Shown: positions 34,775-44,187, numbered from the stretch's first letter. The stretch is 64,000 nt of DNA from Natrinema salaciae (GCF_900110865.1 NZ_FOFD01000004.1:124001-188000), one strand, 5' to 3'. The notes: generated by a model from the letters alone, not told the origin. A program made the numbers and translations.

Positions 34775-36025
34775 ATGAACGATCGCTACGACGTAGTTAT
34801 CGCGGGTGCCGGTCCCGCCGGCGCACAGTGTGCCCGCGATCTCGCCGCCAGAGGGTACGACGTCGTCGTCCTCGAGACCGAGGCCGAGGACGAATTCCCC
34901 CGCCAGAGTAACAAGTCCACTGCGGGGACCTTCCACTCGATGATGGGTGCCTTCGGCATCCCCGACGACGTGGTGATGCAGTACACCGACAGCGTCGTTC
35001 TCGAGTCCCCGATGGAGCACTACGTCCGCGACCAGCCCGGTGCGGTCCTGGAGTTCGCCGACTTCAAACGGTACCTCGTTCGGGACGGACGGGACGACGG
35101 GGCCGAGTACCGGTTCGACGCTCGCGTCACCGGCCCGATCATGGAGGGCGGCGAAATCGCCGGCGTCAGATACAACGGCGACGAGGAGGTCTACGGCGAG
35201 ATCGTCGTCGACGCGACGGGGCCGAGCGCCCCCCTCGCGAAGAAACTCGACGTCGTCGACCTTCGGCGCGAGAACCACGCGATCGGCATCGAGTACGAGT
35301 TCGAGGGGATCGACATCGATCGCCCCGGCTTCGCTGACCTGCGCGACGCGATGATGCTACGGCTGGACCACGAAATCGCCCCCGGCGGCTACTCCTGGAT
35401 CTTTCACACCGGCGGGGACACCGCCAAGGTCGGCCTCTGTTACATCCAGAACGCCAGCCACCAGCAGTACGGCCGCACGGAGTTCACCATCGACGACTAC
35501 CTGTCCCACTGGCTCGAGACCGACCCGCGGTTCCAGAACGCCGAACGACTCGCGGGCAAGCAACACCGCGGCTCGGCCCACATTCAGTCGCCCGGAAAGC
35601 TCCACACCGATCGGTTCATGGCGGTCGGCGACACCGTCCCGACGCTCGACCCCCTCTGGGGCGAAGGAATCAACAAGTGCATGCAGTCCGGTCGCATGGC
35701 CGCCGTCACCGCCGACAGCGTCCTCAAACACGATTCTATCGAACCCACCGCGGAGAACCTCGCGGTCTACGATACCCTCTGGCACCGCGACGTCGCGCCC
35801 AACGCGAAGACGCGGCTACTGATGACGCAGCTCCTCTATCTCGCGCCGAACGAGCGCTACGACAAACTCATGCGGGATCTCCAGCGCCTCGACGACGACA
35901 CACTGGCCGAGGCGAACAAGGGGAACGTCCGCGCGATCGCGAAGCTACTCGAGTTCGGGGACGCGCCGCTGCTCGCACGCCTCGCGAGCCAGCACATCGA
36001 TCTGGATCTCGGGTCCCTGCTGTAG
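34775..36025 (+). CDS. Geranylgeranyl reductase family FAD-dependent oxidoreductase
   Basis: A 416-residue flavoprotein that reduces double bonds of isoprenoid chains, as in archaeal lipid maturation (digeranylgeranylglycerophospholipid reductase), or a related carotenoid or menaquinone step. The N-terminal Rossmann motif AGAGPAGAQCARDLAARGYD with VVLE, the middle GGYSWIFHTGGDTAKVGL and the AVGDTVPTLDPLWGEGI motif, which binds FAD, are all present. The true start follows the TATA element at 34745. Several paralogues usually occur in haloarchaea, so the exact substrate cannot be fixed from sequence. It is a peripheral membrane enzyme. Confidence 0.9.
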   Translation: MNDRYDVVIAGAGPAGAQCARDLAARGYDVVVLETEAEDEFPRQSNKSTAGTFHSMMGAFGIPDDVVMQYTDSVVLESPMEHYVRDQPGAVLEFADFKRYLVRDGRDDGAEYRFDARVTGPIMEGGEIAGVRYNGDEEVYGEIVVDATGPSAPLAKKLDVVDLRRENHAIGIEYEFEGIDIDRPGFADLRDAMMLRLDHEIAPGGYSWIFHTGGDTAKVGLCYIQNASHQQYGRTEFTIDDYLSHWLETDPRFQNAERLAGKQHRGSAHIQSPGKLHTDRFMAVGDTVPTLDPLWGEGINKCMQSGRMAAVTADSVLKHDSIEPTAENLAVYDTLWHRDVAPNAKTRLLMTQLLYLAPNERYDKLMRDLQRLDDDTLAEANKGNVRAIAKLLEFGDAPLLARLASQHIDLDLGSLL

Positions 36026-36055
36026 CCCGTCGCCTCGTGGCGGCGACGTCGCGGG

Positions 36056-37696
36056 TCAGGCGAGAAACTGCGCCTCGAACGACCGGACGCTCTCGTCGGT
36101 GCCGGCGAGGACGACCTCGTCGCCCGTCTCGAAGACGAACGAGGACGGATCGAACGCCGTGATCGTCGTGCCGTCTCTGACCGCGGCGAGAACGGTGCAG
36201 CCGGTTCGGTCCCGCACTGCGGCGTCGACGACCGTTCGTCCTGCCAGCCGCCCGGCGGGAAGCTTCACGACGTCGATCTGCTGGTCGACGGCCAGCACCT
36301 CCTCGTCCTCGAAGACGGTCGACGCGAGCATCCGCCCGCTGACCGTCGCCAGCGACTGCACGTAGTCGGCGCCCGCCCGGTACAGTTTCCGAACGTCGTC
36401 GGGGTCGTTCGCTCGGACGACGACCTCGACCGACGGATTCAGATCCTGCGCGACCAGCGTCGTGAAGATCGCCGTGGTATCGTCGTCGAGCGTGACGATG
36501 ATCGCGGCCGCGTCGTCGATGCCCGTCTCACGGAGCGTCTCCGGCTCGCGTGCGTCGCCCACCACGTCGACGCCCGCTTTATCGGCGCTGTCGAGGACTG
36601 TCACCTGCGAGTTCGTCTCCGCGAGCGCCTCACCCGCCGCGACACCCGCTTCACCGTAGCCGGCGATCACCACGTGCTGGGCCGAGAACGGCTGGACCGT
36701 CGACATCGCTTCGGTCCGTAACGCGTCGATTCGGTCCGGTTCGCCCGCGACGAGCAGCCGCGTCTCCGTATCGAACTCGCGGTCCGACGGAATCGGGCTC
36801 TCGAAGGTCCCGTCGGTCCAGACGCCGATGCCGTCCACCCCGAACTGCTCACGGAGTTCGACCTCGCCGGCGGTCCGCCCGTCGAGGTCGCTCCCCTCGG
36901 CGATCGAGAGCTCGACGAGTTCCAGATCGTTTCCGATCTCGACGCCATCGTCGACCGTGGTCGTCACTGCCGTCGGCACGCGGTGAGCGAGACTCTCGCC
37001 GAGCAACTGGCGTGGCGACAGCACCTCGTCCGCGCCGGCGATCCGATGATACTCGCCGAGGCGCTGATCCTCGACCAGCGTCACGATCTGCACGGTCGGA
37101 TTCGCCTCCCGAGCCGAGAGGACGATGCTCGCGTTCGTATCGTCGGCCGAATCGGCCACGACCGCCGTCGCCCGGTCGATGCCGGCGTTCTCGAGGACGG
37201 CCATCGACTCCGGATCGCCGTGGACGACCCGGTACTCGTCCTCGTGGAGCGCCGTCGCCGTCTCCTCGTCCGGTTCGACGACGACGTACTCCCGTCCGCG
37301 GGACTCGAGTTCCTCGATGAACGCCTCACCGCGAGGGGTGTACTCGCAGATGACGACGTGATCCTCGAGATCGGTAGTCGCCGACGGCGGCGTGACCGCC
37401 AGCGTGTTTCGGAGCCACGGCACCGCGAAGATGTCGACCGCGGTGAGGATCAGGCCGATTCCCAGGAGTTGCAGCCCGATCGTCAACAGGTACATCTGCG
37501 GCGTCGCCCACCCTGCATCCTCGCCGTAGCCGGTCGTCGTGAACGACTGAAAGACGATTCCGAGCGATCGAAAGAGCGGCTGCGGGTCGTTTTCCCACGT
37601 TGCCATTCCATAATTGTACAGCAACGTGGAGCCGACGGTCGTCGCGGCCACCAGAACGAGATAGTGACGGGTGCGGTCGGAGCTCCACAGAGACAT
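36056..37696 (-). CDS. Two-RCK potassium channel-like protein (TrkA-N domains)
   Basis: A 546-residue membrane protein with two transmembrane helices around a pore loop TTTGYGED (about residues 53-60), which matches the K+ selectivity filter, then two cytoplasmic RCK/TrkA-N modules. The first starts at HVVICEYTPRGEAFIEEL (about 113) and the second at HVVIAGYGEAGVAAGEAL (about 343); each is followed by a TrkA-C-like part (LPAGRLAGRTVVD near 485). The first TrkA-N lacks the GxGxxG glycine pattern, while the second keeps GYGEAG, so only one may bind NAD(H). It probably gates K+ flux for osmotic balance, essential in cells that use the salt-in strategy. Confidence 0.9.
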   Translation of the reverse strand: MSLWSSDRTRHYLVLVAATTVGSTLLYNYGMATWENDPQPLFRSLGIVFQSFTTTGYGEDAGWATPQMYLLTIGLQLLGIGLILTAVDIFAVPWLRNTLAVTPPSATTDLEDHVVICEYTPRGEAFIEELESRGREYVVVEPDEETATALHEDEYRVVHGDPESMAVLENAGIDRATAVVADSADDTNASIVLSAREANPTVQIVTLVEDQRLGEYHRIAGADEVLSPRQLLGESLAHRVPTAVTTTVDDGVEIGNDLELVELSIAEGSDLDGRTAGEVELREQFGVDGIGVWTDGTFESPIPSDREFDTETRLLVAGEPDRIDALRTEAMSTVQPFSAQHVVIAGYGEAGVAAGEALAETNSQVTVLDSADKAGVDVVGDAREPETLRETGIDDAAAIIVTLDDDTTAIFTTLVAQDLNPSVEVVVRANDPDDVRKLYRAGADYVQSLATVSGRMLASTVFEDEEVLAVDQQIDVVKLPAGRLAGRTVVDAAVRDRTGCTVLAAVRDGTTITAFDPSSFVFETGDEVVLAGTDESVRSFEAQFLA

Positions 37697-37870
37697 ACGC
37701 TACGTAACCGACGGATGGCTGTTGATGGTATCGGTCGATCCGACCGATCTCGAACCACCCGGCCGGGCTGGCGTCCGCCGTCCCCGTCATACGGAGGTGT
37801 CGTCGCGATACCACGGTCGAGGTGCCCGCTTTCGCCGTCGATTTAACCGCACGGTTCGATACGTCAGTAG

Positions 37871-38668
37871 ATGGCGCTGCTGGAGAACCTCACGCTGGTG
37901 TTCGTCGCCGGGCTGATCACGGCGCTGGCGACCGGGCTCGGCGCGCTCCCGTTTTTCTTCTTCGAGGGGATCAGCGATCGGCGAAACGTCGTTCTCTGGG
38001 GGCTTTCCTCCGGGATCATGCTCTCGGCGTCGACGTTCGGACTCATCGATGAGGGGCTGGCCGAGGGGACGCCCCTCGAGATCGCGATCGGGATCGTGGC
38101 CGGCGTCGCGCTCGTCGTCGTCGCCCACGACGTGCTGATGGACGCCGACATCGATCCGAAGCAGTACGAAGAAGCCGACTTCAAGAAGCTCGTCCTCATT
38201 CTCGGCATCCTGACCGTCCACAGCTTCCCGGAAGGCGTCGCTATCGGCGTCTCCTTCGCCGATCTCGGGCTCGAGGGCGGCACCGCGTTCCTCGGCTTCA
38301 CGATCCCGGTGCTGGCGATCTTCATGACGATCGCGATCTCGATCCACAACGTGCCCGAGGGGACCGCGATCTCGATCCCGCTGACTTCGATGGGCGTCGC
38401 GAACTGGAAGTTGGTCTGGTGGGCCGTCTTCTCGAGCCTGCCGCAGCCGATCGGGGCCGTCCTCGCGTTCGGGTTCGTCCGCTACGCGCGTGAGTTCCTC
38501 CCCTACGGCTTCGGCTTCGCCGCCGGCGCGATGATCTACCTCGTGCTCACGGAGTTCGTCCCCGAGGCGCTCGACATCGGAACGCGACTCCCGCGGGGCG
38601 GCAAGCCGGAACTCGTCGCCGGTATCCTCGTCGGCGTCCTCGTCATGGCCCCGCTCGCGTTCATCTGA
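37871..38668 (+). CDS. ZIP family divalent-metal transporter
   Basis: A 265-residue transporter with eight hydrophobic helices. The metal-binding helix pair is visible as HSFPEGVAIGVSF (about residues 117-129) and HNVPEGTAISIP (about 158-169), which are the ZIP helices IV and V (HSxPEG and HNxPEG). GATxP-like features and the early ALPFFFFEGISDR stretch are consistent with the ZupT/GufA branch. It should move zinc, iron or manganese into the cytoplasm. It is a single gene with no metal regulator beside it, so regulation is unknown. Confidence 0.92.
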   Translation: MALLENLTLVFVAGLITALATGLGALPFFFFEGISDRRNVVLWGLSSGIMLSASTFGLIDEGLAEGTPLEIAIGIVAGVALVVVAHDVLMDADIDPKQYEEADFKKLVLILGILTVHSFPEGVAIGVSFADLGLEGGTAFLGFTIPVLAIFMTIAISIHNVPEGTAISIPLTSMGVANWKLVWWAVFSSLPQPIGAVLAFGFVRYAREFLPYGFGFAAGAMIYLVLTEFVPEALDIGTRLPRGGKPELVAGILVGVLVMAPLAFI

Positions 38669-38752
38669 CGGCCGCGGTCGTCGGCCGGCTCGACCAGTCG
38701 AGATCCGCCGTTTCGGCAGGAACTTTACGCGGCTGGCCGTATGGGTCGGACG

Positions 38753-39196
38753 ATGTTCGATACGATCCTGATCCCGACCGACGGGAGCGACCACGCCGAC
38801 GACGCCGCCGAGACCGCCCTCGAGCTGGCGACGATCCACGAGGCGGCGATCCACGTCGCCTGCGTCGCGGACACCGGGCCGCTGAGCGAGCTCCACCTGC
38901 CGGGTGACGCCGCCAGCGCCGAAGACGCGATGCGCGGCCGAGCCCAAGAGTACGTCGACGCAGTCGTCGATCGGGCCGACGCGGCCGGGCTCGACGTCAC
39001 CGGGACGGTCCTCGAAGGGCCGCCCGAGAGCGAACTCATCGAGTACGCCGACGAGATCGACGCCGACCTCATCGTCATGGGGACTCGCGGCCGCGGCGGC
39101 GTCCACCGGATGGCGATGGGAAGCGTCACCGACCACGTCGTCCGGTTCGGCGACGTGCCGGTCCTCGTCGCGAACTCGGGGACGGAATCGGCCTGA
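38753..39196 (+). CDS. Universal stress protein A family
   Basis: A 147-residue single-domain Usp from ATG 38753. TILIPTDGSDHADDAAE starts the fold and GTRGRGGVHRMAMGSVTDHV contains the ATP-binding pattern G-2x-G-9x-G(S/T), so this is an ATP-binding member. PVLVANSGT ends the last strand. An upstream ATG at 38741 is possible but adds only MGRT. It is cytoplasmic. A TATA-like tttac lies about 25 bases upstream. In contrast, the two pairs of Usp-like genes elsewhere in the window lack the full nucleotide motif. Confidence 0.92.
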   Translation: MFDTILIPTDGSDHADDAAETALELATIHEAAIHVACVADTGPLSELHLPGDAASAEDAMRGRAQEYVDAVVDRADAAGLDVTGTVLEGPPESELIEYADEIDADLIVMGTRGRGGVHRMAMGSVTDHVVRFGDVPVLVANSGTESA

Positions 39197-39199
39197 CAG

Positions 39200-39619
39200 T
39201 TACCGGACCATCTCGTTGATCGCTTCGGTCCGACGACCGACCGACCAGCCGAGCAACGCGAGTCCGGCGTAGATACCGGCCACCGGCAGGGCATAGACGC
39301 CGACGACTCCCTCGAGCGGGATGCCGACGGCGTCGAGCGCGAGCAGGAGGAGCAACGAGACGAGCAAGAGCGCGAGCCCGACGTCCGCGAACCGCATGTT
39401 CGGGAACGACTGTCGATCGGGAGCGGGCCACACGCGACCGAGTCCGTAGAACACGAGCACGTACGTCAGCCAGCCGGCACCGACCGTCAGCACGGTCAGC
39501 AACACGTCGCCGGGGAGGTATCGGGGCAGGAATACGAGATGCAACAACAGCGTCACGAGCAGCGCACTGCCCAGCAACACGTACAGCAGTGGTCGTCGAT
39601 CACCGGTCATCACCTGCAC
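39200..39619 (-). CDS. Small four-helix membrane protein of unknown function
   Basis: A 139-residue hydrophobic protein with four predicted helices: LLYVLLGSALLVTLLLHLVF, VLLTVLTVGAGWLTYVLVFY, a Leu-rich stretch near residues 78-97 and VYALPVAGIYAGLALLGW. I recognise no motif and no family. The start may be ATG 39619 or ATG 39610. It is convergent with the Usp gene (only three bases between the stops). Its charged tail, VGRRTEAINEMVR, probably faces the cytoplasm. Confidence 0.65.
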   Translation of the reverse strand: MQVMTGDRRPLLYVLLGSALLVTLLLHLVFLPRYLPGDVLLTVLTVGAGWLTYVLVFYGLGRVWPAPDRQSFPNMRFADVGLALLLVSLLLLLALDAVGIPLEGVVGVYALPVAGIYAGLALLGWSVGRRTEAINEMVR

Positions 39620-39699
39620 TGACTGTCTCCCGGTCCATTACTATTGTGTCACGTCGGTCGACAGCGGCCGGTGGCACTTGTGGACCGCCGTCGGGGTCG

Positions 39700-40167
39700 T
39701 TACTCGAGCACGCGGCCGTGTTCGTCGATCTCACCGTTCACGATCCGCGTCGAAGAGATCCGCTCGCCGTCGTCGGCGTAGACGTAGGGCGCGACGATCC
39801 CGGACAGCGGTTCGAAGCCGCGCTCGCGACGCCGGTCGTTGATCGCCTCGAGTTCGGGGGCCGTCTCGGGGGAGACCACGAGCGCGTCGATCGACGGCTC
39901 GTCCGTCGCGATGTCGTGTTCGGTCTCGAGAGTGCGGATTTCGACGTGGCGATCCCACTCGTCGAGCGCGCGGATAGCGGCCGTCACGGTCCGCGTTCGC
40001 TCCTCGAGCGAGGGGATCGGACGGGGTTCGTGGCGCGTCTCCACGGCCAGCTCGTCGCTGGTCAGCGCGACGACGACGCCGTCCTCGCCGAACCGTAGCG
40101 CGTGTTCGAACAGGGTCCGGTGGCCGTCGTGGAGCGGGCCGAACGTGCCGGCGACTGCGACTCGCAT
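39700..40167 (-). CDS. coaD: Phosphopantetheine adenylyltransferase, archaeal type
   Basis: Catalyses the ATP-dependent conversion of 4'-phosphopantetheine to dephospho-CoA. The 155-residue protein starts at ATG 40167 with RVAVAGTFGPLHDGHRTLFE, the nucleotidyltransferase H-x-G-H motif (here HDGH), and ends with the ISSTRI motif near residue 140. The family's archaeal branch has about 150-160 residues, so this start fits. An extension to 40209 has no support. It is a cytoplasmic, single-gene unit. Confidence 0.9.
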   Translation of the reverse strand: MRVAVAGTFGPLHDGHRTLFEHALRFGEDGVVVALTSDELAVETRHEPRPIPSLEERTRTVTAAIRALDEWDRHVEIRTLETEHDIATDEPSIDALVVSPETAPELEAINDRRRERGFEPLSGIVAPYVYADDGERISSTRIVNGEIDEHGRVLE

Positions 40168-40255
40168 ACCCCACTCGAGGACGACGACCGCCATAACTGT
40201 GGTGCGCAACGCTGCCGGCTCGATCGAGCGGTTCGAGCCGCGAGCGCCGCGCGAC

Positions 40256-40855
40256 TCAGGAACCGTCCTCGAGCAGGTCGGCCGTCGTCGCCACCGTCGC
40301 GAACTCGCCCGCGAGGTGGGCCAGTGCGGTCCGGTGGACCGTCTCCGCGTCGAAGCGCTCGCCGTCGAAGGTTCGCTCGAAGGTCGCGGTCGCGTCGCCG
40401 GCTACGATCGGGTCGAAGCCGAGGTTCTCGGCCATTCGTGTGCTCGTCGAGACGCAGTGATCCGTCGTGAGACCCGCGACGACGAGCGTTTCGAGCCCTC
40501 GCCCGCGGAGCCACTCCTCGAGATCGGTGCCGATGAACGCACTGTTGACCGACTTCACCATCGTCGGCTCGCTCTCGAGCGGCGCGGTCTCCCGTTTGAA
40601 CGCGAACCCGGGTTCGTCCCCCCGGAGCGGCGAGTCGGGGTCCGTCGAATCGTGGCGAACGTGGACGACGGGCCGCTCTCGCTCGCGCCAGCGCTCGAGC
40701 AGTCGCGCCGCGTTCGCTTCGGCGTCGGGGTTGTTTCGGTCGCCCCACGAGGGATCGTCGAATCCCCGCTGAAAGTCGATCAGGACGAGTGTGGCGTCCG
40801 CGAGCCGAGCGCCGTCCGGGCTCGCGGCGTCGGGATCGCTATCGGCGGCCGTCAT
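40256..40855 (-). CDS. Isochorismatase/nicotinamidase-family cysteine hydrolase
   Basis: A 199-residue hydrolase. [12 protein letters not shown] provides the catalytic aspartate, MVKSVNSAF the lysine and [20 protein letters not shown] the nucleophilic cysteine near residue 136. The typical cis-peptide position before the [10 protein letters not shown] strand is kept. The substrate may be nicotinamide, isochorismate or another amide; metal-binding histidines of true nicotinamidases are not obvious, so PncA is unlikely. Its start ATG 40855 overlaps the stop of the YqcI/YcgG gene by four bases, so both come from one transcript. Confidence 0.9.
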   Translation of the reverse strand: MTAADSDPDAASPDGARLADATLVLIDFQRGFDDPSWGDRNNPDAEANAARLLERWRERERPVVHVRHDSTDPDSPLRGDEPGFAFKRETAPLESEPTMVKSVNSAFIGTDLEEWLRGRGLETLVVAGLTTDHCVSTSTRMAENLGFDPIVAGDATATFERTFDGERFDAETVHRTALAHLAGEFATVATTADLLEDGS

Positions 40856-41649
40856 GGCAATCGAGCGGCGGGTTTCGGATGCGTCCGCGTGATCGTGATC
40901 GGGCACGTCGATGGCGCCTGACGGTCGTCCTCCGAGAACATGTACTGGGGCCACTCGCGGTCGCCCTCGACGCCCCAGTCGCCGAGGTCGGCGTGCGGGC
41001 AGACGCCGTCGTACTCCTCGAGTCGATCCTGAATGACGTCGCGGGCGTGCTGGCCGGCCGCGGTGTCGGCCGTTACGTCGAGGTCCTCGAACAGCGCGCG
41101 CGGCTGGAACGTGATCTCGAGGCCGACGGGGCAGTAGCGGCTCTTGCGCGTCTCGTAGAACGGTGCCCGGCAGGTCGGGAACATCGGTTCGCCGCCGAGA
41201 CAGAACTCCCAGCGGGGATCGTCGGGGTCCGTCGGAATCTCCTCGGGCCACGGTTCGGGGTCGTGGAGGTGCAGCGTCTGCAGAATGTGCCAGAGCGCGT
41301 CGTGATAGTCCGCCTCCGAAAGCGGCGTCTCGGGTGGCTTGAAGAAGGTGACGAGCGACGCTCGCTCCGAGTGGTCTCGATAGGTGTCGAGGTACTCGAG
41401 AACCCGATCCCGCAGCCCCAGGAGCGCGTCGGCGTCGCTCATCGAGGGTACCGCGGTGTAGATCGGGTCGCCGCGCTGTACCGATTCGACGCCGAAAAAA
41501 CAGGGGAACGGCGTCCCGTTTCGTTCGCCGAGCAACCCCTCGCGAAACGAGTGCCAGTGGTCGGCGACCCACTCGGGCGTGTCCCCGTCCCGAACGCGCT
41601 GGTCGAGCGTTTCCTGATCCATCAGCGACTGGATGCCCGGTTCGTTCAT
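40852..41649 (-). CDS. YqcI/YcgG family protein
   Basis: A 265-residue protein of the YqcI/YcgG family, whose biochemical role I do not know. Recognisable parts are [15 protein letters not shown] near residue 47, LVTFFKPP near 98, and the [26 protein letters not shown] stretch (split here: [12 protein letters not shown], then [11 protein letters not shown]) near 148-170. Conserved cysteines at three points could bind a metal or haem; this is an inference only. It is the first gene of a pair with the isochorismatase relative. The start is ATG 41649, next to an AT-rich promoter-like stretch (41,652-41,685). Confidence 0.82.
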   Translation of the reverse strand: MNEPGIQSLMDQETLDQRVRDGDTPEWVADHWHSFREGLLGERNGTPFPCFFGVESVQRGDPIYTAVPSMSDADALLGLRDRVLEYLDTYRDHSERASLVTFFKPPETPLSEADYHDALWHILQTLHLHDPEPWPEEIPTDPDDPRWEFCLGGEPMFPTCRAPFYETRKSRYCPVGLEITFQPRALFEDLDVTADTAAGQHARDVIQDRLEEYDGVCPHADLGDWGVEGDREWPQYMFSEDDRQAPSTCPITITRTHPKPAARLP

Positions 41650-41715
41650 AGAGAATTCTTTGCGCTCGCAAAAATGTAGTTTGCGTTCCGGTCGACGCTG
41701 TGGGCGGCAGGCGGG

Positions 41716-42180
41716 TCAGACCGGTTCGATGTCGTCCCCGCTCGTCACGGTCCCGCCCTCGAGGATACGCGCCCGAAGCCCGCCGCGATGGACCAGCGCC
41801 TCCCGGACGCCCTGTTTCTCGAGGTGACGCTCGAGGTACGAACACGGCTCACAGAGCTCGATCCCCTCGCAGACGACCTCACCGATCCGGAACCGGCCGT
41901 CGACGAGGTGGTTCAGTGCGATCCCGTCGGTCGTCAGGTTCCGGCGGTGAACGCCGGGCTCGAGTTCGATATCGTAGTCGCGCTCGACTGACGTCAGCGT
42001 CTCGCTCTCGATGAGCGTGATATCGCTCCCGTCCCGATCGGTGAACGTGCCGTCAGCGTTGTAGTACCGATCGCCCTCGAGCCCGCGCCCGGCGACCGCG
42101 GTGACCCGCTCGACTCGGTTCATCGGTGCCCCCTGCTCCGGCGCGACGTGGATCGTCTGAACTCGTCCCGTGGACGTCAT
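41716..42180 (-). CDS. MOSC domain protein
   Basis: A 154-residue MOSC (molybdenum cofactor sulfurase C-terminal) domain protein. [20 protein letters not shown] begins the domain, ITLIESETL follows, and the hallmark cysteine segment [12 protein letters not shown] lies near residue 110. MOSC proteins carry activated sulfur or act as molybdenum-enzyme factors, such as YiiM. A TATA element on the minus strand (gatatacc, 42,205-42,213) is about 28 bases before ATG 42180. The stop codon is TGA at 41716. Confidence 0.92.
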   Translation of the reverse strand: MTSTGRVQTIHVAPEQGAPMNRVERVTAVAGRGLEGDRYYNADGTFTDRDGSDITLIESETLTSVERDYDIELEPGVHRRNLTTDGIALNHLVDGRFRIGEVVCEGIELCEPCSYLERHLEKQGVREALVHRGGLRARILEGGTVTSGDDIEPV

Positions 42181-42549
42181 GCGTCGGAGAACGACCGCGA
42201 GTGTGGTATATCGATCGCTTCTCGAGGAGCCACCGCCACGGGCGATTTCGCGAGGCCGTGATATCGACGCCACCTGTCCGGCGGCATCGTCGCCGAATGA
42301 GCGCCGTTCCGACCGCGGAAGCGAGCCCCCTCCGAGACCGAGACCGGAGGCGCGAGCACTCCAATACAGTCGGTCCGACCTCGACGCCGTCGGCGAGTAT
42401 TGAGGAGTACCAGGACGACAAATCCGCTTCGCACTCCCCGAGAGCCGCCACGATCCGTCTGTTCGAACTATAGGTGATCGGTGTATCAGTCCCGGAAAAC
42501 CAGCGTCTCATAGCCTCGAGCGCGGAACTGTTCGGAATCTCGCGAGGCA
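42181..42549. other. Intergenic stretch, no gene recognised
   Basis: Apart from the MOSC promoter near 42,210 nothing convincing is seen in these 370 bases. A minus-strand frame from 42,565 gives a protein without family features that runs into the MOSC gene; I do not accept it. Confidence 0.5.
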
Positions 42550-42714
42550 TCAATTCTGGTCCCAAGCAAGGGATACTTTATAAATGAATACGATGGCGAC
42601 TAAGGAACCAGCGAGAAAAGAACCCATTCCAGCCGTTCCACCAGATACTGCATACTGCGCCACGGTGGCGGACAGAGATCCGAAGAGCAGAAACAGCAGC
42701 AGTCTTCTGACCAT
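42550..42714 (-). CDS. 54-residue membrane protein
   Basis: A small gene below most ORF cut-offs. From ATG 42714 it encodes RRLLLFLLFGSLSATVAQYA, a polar turn SGGTAGM and a second helix GSFLAGSLVAIVFIYKVSLA, ending WDQN before TGA. Two helices with a short loop of Gly and Ser give a hairpin membrane protein. A strong TATA element (42,732-42,742) at leaderless spacing supports expression. The base composition is more AT-rich than the neighbours. Function is unknown; small membrane proteins of this kind often modulate larger complexes. Confidence 0.65.
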   Translation of the reverse strand: MVRRLLLFLLFGSLSATVAQYAVSGGTAGMGSFLAGSLVAIVFIYKVSLAWDQN

Positions 42715-42731
42715 GCGGAACCGACTCTGTT

Positions 42732-42742
42732 AAAAATATATG
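42732..42742 (-). promoter_or_regulatory. TATA element of the 54-residue protein gene
   Basis: On the minus strand the sequence reads atatatttttaa, about 20-28 bases before ATG 42714. It falls between this gene and the stop of the SDR gene upstream, so the small gene has its own promoter. Confidence 0.6.
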
Positions 42743-42753
42743 GCTGCTTGGAT

Positions 42754-43494
42754 TTATACTCGTTCGGGCAACCAGCCACCGTCGACCTCGATATTCTCCC
42801 CGCTAATGTACTCGCTGTCGGGATCGAGGAAGAAGTACAGCGGCGCGATCAGGTCCGCGAAGTTCGCCGGCCGGTCGCGCGGGAGGTCGTCGGGGAACTC
42901 GTCGGAGTTCTCGACGACGTACGGCGAGATCGCGTTGACCGTGATCCCGTCGTCCTGGGTGTCGGCCGCGAGCATGCGCGTGAACATCAACACGCCCTTC
43001 TTCGCGACGAAATACGGGAAGTTCTTCGGGCTGACGAGGCCCTGTTCGCTCGAGGCGTAGCCGACGTTCACGATTCGACCGTACTCGGCCTCCCGCATCG
43101 CCGGGAGCGCCCGCTTCGAACAGAGGTAGGTCCCGTTGAGGTTCGTCTCGAGCACGCGGTTCCAGGTCTGGAACTCGAGGTCGTCCCAGCGGGCGGGCGC
43201 GAAGTCGCCGACGTTGTTCACGAGCACGTCGACGCTCCCGAGTTCGGCCTCGACGGCCGCGAAGAGCCCGTCGACGCTCTCGGGATCGGTGACGTCGGCC
43301 TGGACCGGTATCGCGCCGGCGGCACCGCGCTCGAGCGCCTCGTCGGCCACCTCGCGGGCGGCCTCGGCGCTCGTGTGGTAGTGGACCGCCGTTCGCGCAC
43401 CGCAGTCGGCCATCGAAAGCAGGAGTTCGCGACCGACGCCTTTCGCGCTGCCCGTGACGAGTACCGTCCGATCCGAGAGCTCCGGTTCGTCCAT
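42754..43494 (-). CDS. Short-chain dehydrogenase/reductase (FabG-like)
   Basis: A 246-residue NAD(P)-dependent oxidoreductase from ATG 43494. TGSAKGVGRELL binds the cofactor (about residues 13-24), NNVGDFAP replaces the usual NNAG, and GYASSEQ plus YFVAKKG hold the catalytic Ser and Tyr/Lys. The spacing between Ser and Tyr (about 14) is normal. Its sequence is FabG-like, ending in IEVDGGW. Frames that extend upstream of the ATG lack conservation and end in a region with a poly-A/T patch (43,518-43,526) that may hold the promoter. The substrate is unknown. Confidence 0.9.
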   Translation of the reverse strand: MDEPELSDRTVLVTGSAKGVGRELLLSMADCGARTAVHYHTSAEAAREVADEALERGAAGAIPVQADVTDPESVDGLFAAVEAELGSVDVLVNNVGDFAPARWDDLEFQTWNRVLETNLNGTYLCSKRALPAMREAEYGRIVNVGYASSEQGLVSPKNFPYFVAKKGVLMFTRMLAADTQDDGITVNAISPYVVENSDEFPDDLPRDRPANFADLIAPLYFFLDPDSEYISGENIEVDGGWLPERV

Positions 43495-43597
43495 ACGTCC
43501 ACTCTGGTCGACTGTGTGGAAAAAACATCTGCAACTGAAACACCGTTGTCTGTTTCGAAGACGTGGATTTACAGTATTTCGAGTCAATAGTTCCGAT

Positions 43598-44050
43598 ATG
43601 ACGTTAGAAACCGTCTTACTCGCCGTGGGACCCAGTGACGCCGACCGCAGCGATCAGCTCGCCGAAGCCGTCCTCGAGGTAGCGAAACCCGCCGACGCGA
43701 CCGTCGTTCTCGCGCACGTCTTCACCGACACCGAGTACGACGAGGTGCTCGACCGCCTCGAGTTCGACAGGCAGGTCGACGAGATCGATCCGGACGCGGT
43801 CGCGGGTCGCCACTCGACGATTCACGACCTGCAGGCGATCCTCGACGAGCACGGCGTCGACTACGACGTACGGGGTGGCGTCGGCGAACACGGGCCGACG
43901 ATCGTCGATCTGGCGTCGAGCGCGGGTGCAGACCGGGTCGTCGTCGGCGGCCGACGGCGGTCCCCCACCGGCAAAGCCGTCTTCGGCTCGACCGCACAGG
44001 AAGTCCTGCTGTCGGCCCCCTGTCCCGTCACGTTCGTCCGACACGAGTAG
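43598..44050 (+). CDS. Universal stress protein family, first of a tandem pair
   Basis: A 150-residue Usp from ATG 43598, after a TATA-like tttacagtatt about 25-30 bases upstream. TVLLAVGPSDADRSDQLAE opens it and VVVGGRRRSPTGKAVFGSTA carries a G-2x-(RRR)-type version of the nucleotide-binding loop, ending PVTFVRHE. It shares most positions with the following Usp gene (44,213), so they arose by tandem duplication. The first strand ends in VGP instead of the typical VDGS, a sign of a specialised group. It is cytoplasmic; no partner is evident. Confidence 0.9.
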   Translation: MTLETVLLAVGPSDADRSDQLAEAVLEVAKPADATVVLAHVFTDTEYDEVLDRLEFDRQVDEIDPDAVAGRHSTIHDLQAILDEHGVDYDVRGGVGEHGPTIVDLASSAGADRVVVGGRRRSPTGKAVFGSTAQEVLLSAPCPVTFVRHE

Positions 44051-44178
44051 TCGATCGACACCGTGCGACGAACCCGTCCGCGACCGGCACCACCCGGTTG
44101 TGCCGCTCGACGCGTCGCCGCAGCAGCGGCTCCGACGCACCGACCATCGGTCGTTTCCGCAATACTGCAGCGACGAGA

Positions 44179-44187
44179 ATACTTAAG
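44179..44187 (+). promoter_or_regulatory. TATA element of the second tandem Usp gene
   Basis: The atacttaag element is 26-34 bases upstream of ATG 44213, so the second copy has its own promoter and is not simply read from the first. Confidence 0.6.

Noticed and set aside
42053-42565. 170-residue minus-strand frame upstream of the MOSC gene
   Set aside because: It runs out of frame into MOSC and has no recognisable feature; the MOSC promoter lies inside it.
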